From an uncultured Lachnospiraceae bacterium (GTDB lineage Bacteria; Bacillota; Clostridia; Lachnospirales; Lachnospiraceae): DNA of 24,804 nucleotides. The translations under genes and the position numbers were made by a program. This document shows positions 14,945 through 21,255 of this stretch, one piece after another. The DNA is taken from NCBI GenBank assembly GCA_902796045.1, contig CADBNQ010000223.1, positions 1 to 24,804 of the forward strand, read 5' to 3'. The notes beneath the pieces were generated by a model. The model searched no databases and had not been told where the DNA came from. It was given only the letters and a program-made list of their open reading frames with translations. Numbering within the stretch: the first letter of the stretch is position 1; each line of letters begins with the position of its first letter.

Positions 14945-16210
14945 TCAATTGTCACGCAGGGAAATGTCCTTTGCATCAAGCACAAGACTCCTGTCCGTGA
15001 CGTCCTTTCCATTTTCATCGATGACTTTGATGATCTTCAGCGCCTTCTGAAGCTTTTCAAAGCACTCTTTTTTATCCAGCCCCCGGACAAGCAGGGCTGC
15101 CACGCGGGCACTGCTGGCTTTCTCCGAGGTGATATGCATACCTTTTGTCTTCTGGTAAAAGAAATCTGATATGATCCCTTCCTCCTTCAGCCTGTCAAGT
15201 CCCTCTGTGTGGTCATATACCGACTCTAAAGCCTGGACCTGATAGATCAGGTAGGTGTACTCTTCCCTGACGGGCTCCTGCAGATTCTCGATGCCAAGAT
15301 AGGAATCGATCGCTGCTTCCAGCATATCAAAGCGGGCATTGGACTCCATCAGGCGGAAGCAGGTACCTCCTCCCAGACGGGGAGAGAACTCTATAACGTT
15401 CACCTCGTCGTCAGGACCGATGATAGCCTGGAGAAAAAGAGGCGTTCTGTCCAGATCGAATACCCTGGCAATCCTTGTGGCGATCCGCTCCACCTCTTCT
15501 CTGACCTTTTCGGAAATCTCGGCCGGGCTCACGGCACCATAGCACTTGATCACCTTGTCTGAGACAAAGCTGATCCTGTTCTGGGTTGTGACCAGTATGG
15601 CCTTACCGTCTCTGACATAGGTATAGGCACTGATCTCCATGCCCGACTTGTACTCTTCTACAATCGCCTCATCACTCCAGCTCCACTCACAGGCACTTTT
15701 CACCGCAGAAGTAAGTCCTGAAGGATCTTCAACCCGGGTGACCCCTGCCGCGCCGCAGCCGTCTACCGGCTTGACAATGAGGGGATACTCGAGTGTCAGA
15801 CCGGAAAGGTCCGACTCCGCGCCTACCTGATAGTATCTGGCTGTAGGAATACCATTCTCAAGCATCATGGTTTTCATGTATTTCTTGTTGGTGACATTCA
15901 TGGCGATCTGGCTGTCAAAGGGGTGGGGAAGACCAAGTTCTTCAGACACCCTCATGGCAATCAGAATCTGCTGGTCCAGACAGGGTGACATCACCAGGCT
16001 GGCTCCAGTGTCCCTGGCAATCTTCAGCACCGCCTCGTAATCCATGGCGCTTTCATTGATGTGCCTGTCAGCGTGGACAGCAGCCGGAGGATTATCAAAA
16101 TAATCAATCAGGATCGTATAGTATCCACGCCTTTTCAGTTTATCCAAAGTTGTTCCGTGCGGGTAAATACCACCCAGCACTATTGCAACAGGTTTATTGT
16201 CTTTATTCAT
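14945..16210 (-). CDS. ATP-grasp family carboxylate-amine (or thiol) ligase
   Basis: Predicted to activate a carboxylate as acyl-phosphate with ATP and join it to a nucleophile. The 421 residues start with a Rossmann-like pre-ATP-grasp domain (VLGGIYPHGTTL...ILIDYFDNPPA), then NKKYMKTMMLENGIPTARYY (about 108-127), the nucleotide-binding strand PLIVKPVDGCGAAGV (143-157, Lys147), VEEYKSGMEISA (about 184-195), and the metal site NVIEFSPRLGGG (271-282, Glu274). The C-terminal 100 residues are an extra domain with no motif I recognise. AGAGGT lies ten bases before the ATG. Biotin-carboxylase, PurK and D-Ala ligases share the fold, so the substrate cannot be assigned. In Ter clusters an ATP-grasp enzyme also neighbours the lyase type found next to it here. 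Confidence 0.85.
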   Translation of the reverse strand: MNKDNKPVAIVLGGIYPHGTTLDKLKRRGYYTILIDYFDNPPAAVHADRHINESAMDYEAVLKIARDTGASLVMSPCLDQQILIAMRVSEELGLPHPFDSQIAMNVTNKKYMKTMMLENGIPTARYYQVGAESDLSGLTLEYPLIVKPVDGCGAAGVTRVEDPSGLTSAVKSACEWSWSDEAIVEEYKSGMEISAYTYVRDGKAILVTTQNRISFVSDKVIKCYGAVSPAEISEKVREEVERIATRIARVFDLDRTPLFLQAIIGPDDEVNVIEFSPRLGGGTCFRLMESNARFDMLEAAIDSYLGIENLQEPVREEYTYLIYQVQALESVYDHTEGLDRLKEEGIISDFFYQKTKGMHITSEKASSARVAALLVRGLDKKECFEKLQKALKIIKVIDENGKDVTDRSLVLDAKDISLRDN

Positions 16211-16262
16211 AGTAGCTAAAACCTCTATCTCATTAAGAATCAGAAGTCACAGGGATCCTGTT

Positions 16263-17153
16263 CTATCGCCAGGCGGCAGGGGACATGACCGCTTCAGGAT
16301 AATACTGGTCGATCACTCTCTTTACCAGCACGATCTGTTTCGCACGCTTCCTGGCATCTTCCACTGAGGTATCCCAGCTGTGGGTCTTTGCCACTGACCC
16401 TCCTGTCTTCAGATAGATGGGGGCAGCAACCCTTATCATCTCCGGCACTTCATAGTGACGGATAAATCCTCCTGAGGACTGGGGATTCTCAGTATGGATA
16501 TCAATCGGAATATCAATCGCCTGTCTTACAGCGCCCAGCATCTGCAGCTGGATATCTCTCACAGGATTGAAAGAATCTGCCCCGATGCTTTCCAGAAGCT
16601 TTGCAGAACAGGGATTGCCGTGGCCTGTATGGGCAGACACCTTAAAATGGCAGGAGGAAGGAATCTCACCGGCCTTGCGCATCTCATTCAGCACCCAGAG
16701 GCATCCCTCGTCATAGACCATGAATCCTCTGCATCCAAGTCCTGCAGCCCGTCTGACCTCCTCTATGGCCCTCACGATCTGCTCCTGTCCACGCAGCCGG
16801 TATCCCATCCGCTGTCCTTCCGGAGTGTGTACCGAAGCGCTGGTATCCGTGGTAGCCCTGGGACCTATGGCCAGAATCAGCTGGACATGGTATTCGCCGG
16901 CCAGTCTGACCATCTCCCGGATCTCATCATCCAGGAGGGTCCATATCCCTTTAGTCTGTGTCACTCTGTGAATAGGTGTGCCGTATTCGTCCAGAGCCTC
17001 CAGGAGAGCTTTCATGATACCCGGGCTCTGTATACCGGGAACCTCAAACCTGTACTGGCCTCCATCCTCAAACCGCTTGGGGGAGGAAGGAAGATCATAG
17101 GCATCCCCTCCGGGCAAACCGATTGATTCTAAAAACTTTCTTGTTTTATCCAT
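16263..17153 (-). CDS. TIM-barrel protein resembling the peptidase U32 family
   Basis: The 296 residues have no signal peptide or membrane segment. The start MDKTRKFLESIGLPGGDAYDLPSS and the body (HRVTQTKGIWTLLDDEIREMV, IGPRATTDTSA, GCRGFMVYDEGCLWVLNEM, DIPIDIHTENPQSSGGFIRHYEVPEMIRVAAPIYLKTGG) resemble a group of clostridial proteins usually named U32 family peptidase; this is from memory and not from a search. The alternation of strands and helices fits a TIM barrel. A true peptidase function is not supported by anything visible, and many U32 relatives act in modification reactions. The ribosome binding site is weak and distant (AAGGGA). It follows the PrpD gene by 19 bases and precedes the ATP-grasp gene by 52. 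Confidence 0.55.
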   Translation of the reverse strand: MDKTRKFLESIGLPGGDAYDLPSSPKRFEDGGQYRFEVPGIQSPGIMKALLEALDEYGTPIHRVTQTKGIWTLLDDEIREMVRLAGEYHVQLILAIGPRATTDTSASVHTPEGQRMGYRLRGQEQIVRAIEEVRRAAGLGCRGFMVYDEGCLWVLNEMRKAGEIPSSCHFKVSAHTGHGNPCSAKLLESIGADSFNPVRDIQLQMLGAVRQAIDIPIDIHTENPQSSGGFIRHYEVPEMIRVAAPIYLKTGGSVAKTHSWDTSVEDARKRAKQIVLVKRVIDQYYPEAVMSPAAWR

Positions 17154-17172
17154 ATAAACTTGATGGTCCCTT

Positions 17173-18522
17173 CTATATTAAATCCAAAAAATGATTGAAC
17201 TGATTCTCCAGGTCATAGATACAGCTTAAGATCTGCCGGCTGAGATCAGGGTCCTGTCCGGCGGCATCCATCAGGGAAAAATACTTCTCCTCCAGCATCT
17301 CCTGTGACATAGGGTTCTCCGGCTCTCCTAACGGGTATTCCACCCTGTCTTCAAAGGTCTCATCCGGAGTCACAACCCGGACTACGGCTACCCGTTTAGC
17401 GGGCACAAGCCCGGAGAGGACCGGATCCTCTTTGATCGTGACCTTTCCCGTCAGCTCTTTAACCTGCCGGTCATTCAGACAGTCAGCTTCATACTGCTGG
17501 TAGTTGACCTTCCCGTAGATCAGGGCTGCAGCCACACCGTAGGGTATGCTCATCTTTGCGGAACCGGCCCCCTGTATATCGGTATGGTCGTGTCCCTTTA
17601 CTGCCAGGCCGTAGGTGTCAACCTCCACCCTCCGGATCTGAGCCGGATCGGGCTGCCTGTCTCTTAATATGTTCAGGGCCGCCTCGATCGCCGAGTGGCA
17701 ATGCCGGCAGGCCGCATAAGGCTTCCTGTAGATCAGCTCAACAGCATAATCCGGCAGAAATCCTTCAAAAAGGAAACTGTCATTGATCTCTGCAGCCATG
17801 GATTTAAAAAAGCCTCTGCTGCCTCCCAGTACGTCAGAAGGTCCTGCCAGACCTGTCCTTCCCATATAGGCAGCATTGATGGCAGCAACCACGGCCCTTC
17901 CGACATTGTAGGGCTTCAGCTCCGACCCGTCATCTATCACCTGAAGCAGGCCTGCCGCATCCGTGGCCGCGGCAGAGATCACCGTGTTCCAATATGTTCT
18001 GGGAAGATCCAGAGCAGCTGCGATGCCCAGTGCGGTACCAATGGTCCCGCATGTTCCCGTTGCGTGAAATCCTTTTAATTTATGTCCAGGCTGGATGGCC
18101 GCTGCCAGCCGTACAGTGGCCTCATAGCCTACGATGATTCCCTTTATGAAATGACTGACATCCAGCTTTCTGTCCTGGGCTGTGACAAGAAGAGCACTGA
18201 TCACCGGAGCACCCAGATGAAGCATGGCATAACGGTGCCCGTCATCAAGCTCAATCAGGTGAGCGTCTATCCCGTTCAGCATGGCCGCCTGCATAAGGGG
18301 CGCTCTGGTCCTGTGTCCGATCACGGAGATGGCCCCCTCGCCGGAGCCAAAGCTGTCCAGATACTCTCTTCCCTGTTCACTAAGCAGGCTGGCACCCAGC
18401 ACGGTGCAGGCCATATAATCGATCAGGCAGTTCTTTACCTGACCAATAACCCGGTCAGGAACCGGCCTGTTAGAAAAGTCCCATATGGAATCAAGAAACT
18501 TCTGTGTCACTGTTTTGTTCAT
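17173..18522 (-). CDS. MmgE/PrpD family protein (2-methylcitrate dehydratase/aconitate decarboxylase-like)
   Basis: Family members dehydrate 2-methylcitrate or decarboxylate cis-aconitate to itaconate; others act on unknown acids. The 449-residue length is typical. The sequence shows VKNCLIDYMACTVLGA (about 29-44), AMLNGIDAHLIELDDGHR (about 80-97; the family has A...N....H..D.DD), LHLGAPV (101-107; usually HPG.PV), GYEATVRLA, FHATGTCGTIGTALGIAAALDL (the conserved G.H.T...G..GAA segment), and a YRKPYAACRHCHSAIEA motif (usually K.Y..C...H..ID). GAGGGG lies six bases before the ATG. Its first 32 bases overlap the end of the glycosyltransferase gene, so it is probably translationally coupled. The substrate is unknown. 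Confidence 0.9.
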   Translation of the reverse strand: MNKTVTQKFLDSIWDFSNRPVPDRVIGQVKNCLIDYMACTVLGASLLSEQGREYLDSFGSGEGAISVIGHRTRAPLMQAAMLNGIDAHLIELDDGHRYAMLHLGAPVISALLVTAQDRKLDVSHFIKGIIVGYEATVRLAAAIQPGHKLKGFHATGTCGTIGTALGIAAALDLPRTYWNTVISAAATDAAGLLQVIDDGSELKPYNVGRAVVAAINAAYMGRTGLAGPSDVLGGSRGFFKSMAAEINDSFLFEGFLPDYAVELIYRKPYAACRHCHSAIEAALNILRDRQPDPAQIRRVEVDTYGLAVKGHDHTDIQGAGSAKMSIPYGVAAALIYGKVNYQQYEADCLNDRQVKELTGKVTIKEDPVLSGLVPAKRVAVVRVVTPDETFEDRVEYPLGEPENPMSQEMLEEKYFSLMDAAGQDPDLSRQILSCIYDLENQFNHFLDLI

Positions 18523-19435
18523 TGACTACCCCTCTGACATTATACTGCGGCAAACCGCTGATGGTCATATATATCCTTCCAAGATATTCACCCATGACCC
18601 CAAGTATGATCATGATGATGCCGCTCATAAAGAGCACTGTGATCATGGTGCTGGTATATCCTGCCACTCTGGTAGGGTGCACGATCTTTCGGATCAGCAG
18701 GTAGAGTATCCCAAGGAAGCCTGCCCCTGAAAAAAGGAAGCCCAGATAGGTAGCGATCCTCAGAGGGAGCATGGAAAAGCTGATGAAAAGATTCAGCCAC
18801 ATACGTATCAGTTTCTTAAAGGTATAACCGGATTTACCCTCGAGACGTTCACGATGTTCGATCTCGACATTGGCAAACTTCGTGGTGACTGTCATAATAA
18901 AAGAACCGATTGAAACAAAGGGGCTCTTGTACCTGAGCATGGCATCCACCACCACTCTGCTCCAGGCAGTGAAGGAAGACCGCTTAACCCCTTTGGGCTT
19001 GGTTCCCATAAATTCTGACAGGGAATTATGCATATCACTGGTCAGGCGCTTAAAAAAGCCGTGCTTCTTGTGAGGGAAGGCTGCGTACACGACATCATAG
19101 CCCTCGTACATCTTATCGACCAGCTTAAATATCCCTTCTGCAGGATGCTGTCCATCATCATCCATGAATACGATGATGTCTCCCCTGGCATACTGCAGGG
19201 CCGCCAGCTTGGCTGACGCCTGGCCGTAGTTCCTCGACAGATTCACCCCGGTGATCTTCTCATCCTCTTTGCAGAGGTCCAGTATCGTACCGAAAGTATT
19301 GTCCGGTGATCCGTCATTCACCAGGACGAACTGGTAGTCCTCAGGTCTTTTGCTGAACTCCTCTTTCACACCTGCCACAACAACAGGCAGAGTGTTCGCT
19401 GATTTATAACATGGTATACATATAGATATTAACAT
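18491..19435 (-). CDS. Polyprenyl-phosphate glycosyltransferase, GT2 family (ArnC/CsbB-like), second copy
   Basis: First gene of the eight-gene operon and a paralogue of the glycosyltransferase at 10313-11257, with the same length (314). It has IPCYKSANTLP (7-17), VNDGSPD (39-45), SRNYGQ, the metal-binding MDDDGQHP (91-98), KSGYTFKKL, two C-terminal membrane helices (about 225-248 and 262-288), and GEYLGRIY. Predicted to load a sugar onto undecaprenyl phosphate. Its presence in front of metabolic acid-converting enzymes implies that the pathway product ends up on a lipid-linked sugar or the cell surface, but that is inference. It overlaps the PrpD gene by 32 bases, and a good promoter lies 32 bases upstream. 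Confidence 0.9.
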   Translation of the reverse strand: MLISICIPCYKSANTLPVVVAGVKEEFSKRPEDYQFVLVNDGSPDNTFGTILDLCKEDEKITGVNLSRNYGQASAKLAALQYARGDIIVFMDDDGQHPAEGIFKLVDKMYEGYDVVYAAFPHKKHGFFKRLTSDMHNSLSEFMGTKPKGVKRSSFTAWSRVVVDAMLRYKSPFVSIGSFIMTVTTKFANVEIEHRERLEGKSGYTFKKLIRMWLNLFISFSMLPLRIATYLGFLFSGAGFLGILYLLIRKIVHPTRVAGYTSTMITVLFMSGIIMIILGVMGEYLGRIYMTISGLPQYNVRGVVNEQNSDTEVS

Positions 19436-19467
19436 GGGTCTGCTCTTTCTAAAATATAGTTATCCTG

Positions 19468-19495
19468 AGTATACCATACTCCCCTTATTTTTCAA
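19468..19495 (-). promoter_or_regulatory. Promoter of the eight-gene operon
   Basis: On the minus strand TTGAAA (19490-19495), a 16-base spacer, and TATACT (19468-19473) give five of six matches in each box. It lies 32 bases upstream of the first gene and overlaps the last codons of the upstream gene. Confidence 0.6.
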
Positions 19496-20291
19496 GTGTC
19501 ACTTTGGAAGCCATCTGCTCCTGGCAGACCCGGCAGAACTCCTTAAAGACGGCTATCCCCTTGCTGTAGGACCTCTTTCTTCCGTCCTGTCCCTTCCACT
19601 TGTCAGGGTGCCACTGGAGTCCGTAGATGGGCAGTGTCCTGTGCTCAAAGGCTTCAATGTTGCCGCTTTTTACATCCCACTGGGTTGCTATAAGGCCCTT
19701 CCCCAGCTTCCTGACATTCTGATGATGAGAGTGGATGGTTTTCATGGATCTGCCAAAGCGTTGATACAGCCAGGAATCCTTTTTGATCTTCACCTTCCGC
19801 ATCACGCCGCCATAATGGCTGTGGGAGGCACCAAGACACTGTTTAAGAGTTCCGCCCAGCGCGACATTGACCAGCTGGCAGCCCCGGCATATGCCAAGGA
19901 CCGGTTTGCCGGCATCCCTGAACTTTCTGACTGCGTCGATCTGGATCCGGTCATTGATCTTGCTCCCGAACCTGGAATGACTGTTTCTCACCTTATCGTG
20001 ATAGAACACAGGATTGACGCTTCTTCCCCCCGGGACTACCAGGGCATCAAAGTCATCAACCATGAGGTCCTTCTTTCTGTTGACATATACTTTGGATCTG
20101 ACCACTTTGACTGAGAAACCGGCTTTCTTTAAATAAGCCTTCACGCGGCCTGCGTCAGGTCCTTTTGAACAGTCCATGATCAAAGCTCTGGGTTTTTCCC
20201 CGGCCGCACGGGTCTCCTTCGACCCTCCCAAAAAAGCCAGGCACAGGAGGGCGGGCAGCAAGCTGATTAAGGCAATCTTACTAATCTTCAT
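19485..20291 (-). CDS. Exported class I glutamine amidotransferase-like protein (peptidase C26 family)
   Basis: A 268-residue protein with a Sec signal peptide: KISK, a hydrophobic core (about 6-22), and a likely cut after TRAA near residue 30. The mature part has the gamma-glutamyl-GABA hydrolase/C26 fold markers: VPGG (86-89), the nucleophile elbow GICRGCQ (Cys135), HSHH near 187-190, and LQWHPD (His228). The usual acidic residue after HP is Glu; here it is Asp230. C26 enzymes hydrolyse gamma-glutamyl bonds; an exported version could act on peptidoglycan peptides or scavenged gamma-glutamyl compounds. AAAGGAG lies eleven bases before the ATG. Neighbours are other secreted proteins. It is probably a single-gene unit. 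Confidence 0.85.
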   Translation of the reverse strand: MKISKIALISLLPALLCLAFLGGSKETRAAGEKPRALIMDCSKGPDAGRVKAYLKKAGFSVKVVRSKVYVNRKKDLMVDDFDALVVPGGRSVNPVFYHDKVRNSHSRFGSKINDRIQIDAVRKFRDAGKPVLGICRGCQLVNVALGGTLKQCLGASHSHYGGVMRKVKIKKDSWLYQRFGRSMKTIHSHHQNVRKLGKGLIATQWDVKSGNIEAFEHRTLPIYGLQWHPDKWKGQDGRKRSYSKGIAVFKEFCRVCQEQMASKVTLEK

Positions 20292-20358
20292 TATAAATCA
20301 TTCTCCTTTCAAACATCGCCAAAGGCAGACATCAGCTCCCCTGTATCTCAATTTTGAT

Positions 20359-20387
20359 ATGATATAAAATGAACCTGCCATATCCAA
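20359..20387 (-). promoter_or_regulatory. Candidate promoter of the exported C26-like gene
   Basis: On the minus strand TTGGAT (20382-20387), a 17-base spacer, and TATCAT (20359-20364). The -10 is good and the -35 partial. It overlaps the terminator hairpin of the upstream gene and lies 68 bases before the coding start. Confidence 0.35.
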
Positions 20388-20404
20388 CTCGAATACGGCA
20401 GGTT
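20372..20404. terminator. Hairpin terminator behind the transglutaminase-like gene
   Basis: AACCTGCC (20372-20379) pairs perfectly with GGCAGGTT (20397-20404) over a 17-base loop. On the minus strand it is followed by CATTTTATAT, only a broken T-tract, so efficiency may be moderate. It lies 14 bases beyond the stop codon. Confidence 0.55.
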
Positions 20405-20418
20405 TAATTAATCGGGAA

Positions 20419-21036
20419 TCATTGATAATGCTTCCGCCAGTACCTACTTTTTTTACTGCCCATATACAGGACCTTTAATTCTTTGGAATGCTTATTATGC
20501 TTGTAGGTGCGGTTCGCAGCCTGAACATCAAAGTATCTCTTCTTTCCCTTAATGTAGAGATAGCACCAGTAGTGATCACTGTGTCCTGCAGAGGTAACAT
20601 GTGTACCGTGAACCATGTGTGCCGTATAGCCCAGATGATTGGCCAGGATACAGAATACTTTATTCTGTCCATAGCAGGTACCCTGCAAAGTGGCAACATT
20701 CTTGAATCTGTTCTTGAACTCTCTGCTGCGAGCTACCTTCAGCTTCTTGCCAAGTGCCTTTGTCTGCGCAATCTCCTTCTTGGTCACCTTAATCCGGGTC
20801 CTTCCTGTAGACCAGGAATACCTCATGTTGCGGACAAGATACTCATAGACCGCTTTGAGCTTCTGCTCCTGAGTCATCTTATCATTGGTACACCTTTTGA
20901 TGATCTTCTCAGCAACGGCGTTCGTCTTATCGTTCGTAGTATAGATGATCCTGGCATCGGCATCGTGCCCAAACCCGAAAAAAGCAGCCACACATAACAA
21001 CAAGGAACATATCATTACAAGAATCTTTCTCTTCAT
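20419..21036 (-). CDS. Exported transglutaminase-like cysteine protein
   Basis: 205 residues. A signal peptide (hydrophobic 5-22, cut probably after ADA near 28) is followed by a small helical part and a transglutaminase core. The catalytic triad can be read as Cys121 (QGTCYGQ), His155 (SDHYWCYL), and Asp170 (YFDVQ), with the fold marker CILANHLGYTAHMV. Proteins of this kind are usually proteases or peptide-crosslinking enzymes of the envelope. The C-terminal 35 residues are very basic (Lys, His, Arg), which could bind wall polymers. GAGG lies seven bases before the ATG, and a consensus promoter lies 55 bases upstream. The gene stands alone between two terminators. Confidence 0.87.
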   Translation of the reverse strand: MKRKILVMICSLLLCVAAFFGFGHDADARIIYTTNDKTNAVAEKIIKRCTNDKMTQEQKLKAVYEYLVRNMRYSWSTGRTRIKVTKKEIAQTKALGKKLKVARSREFKNRFKNVATLQGTCYGQNKVFCILANHLGYTAHMVHGTHVTSAGHSDHYWCYLYIKGKKRYFDVQAANRTYKHNKHSKELKVLYMGSKKSRYWRKHYQ

Positions 21037-21090
21037 AATCCAACCTCAAATCATTTTCGAATCATAGTCTCTGTTTTTGTCCAGGACATT

Positions 21091-21119
21091 AATATAACAC
21101 AATCATGGCAAAATATCAA
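21091..21119 (-). promoter_or_regulatory. Promoter of the transglutaminase-like gene
   Basis: On the minus strand TTGATA (21114-21119), a 17-base spacer, and TATATT (21091-21096). It lies in AT-rich DNA 55 bases before the coding start. Confidence 0.7.
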
Positions 21120-21182
21120 CAAATTATTAAGTCTTTTAAATAATCCATCGATTTCTGTAACATTTTTGCCTTAAAATTGTAA

Positions 21183-21222
21183 AAAATAAGGCAGGATCCC
21201 ATATCACGAGTGGAATCCTGCC
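21183..21222 (-). terminator. Intrinsic terminator behind the Ig-domain protein
   Basis: GGCAGGAT (21190-21197) pairs with ATCCTGCC (21215-21222), extended by an inner CCA/TGG. On the minus strand it runs into TTATTTTTTAC. It lies 33 bases after the stop codon of the gene at 21256-22602. Confidence 0.8.
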
Positions 21223-21255
21223 AATTGAGCGGCCTGTCTGCAGCTAGCCCGATAT

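Noticed and set aside
16494..17126. Plus-strand open frame of 210 codons opposite the U32-like gene
   Set aside because: Antisense shadow with no ribosome binding site; the minus-strand gene fits the operon spacing.
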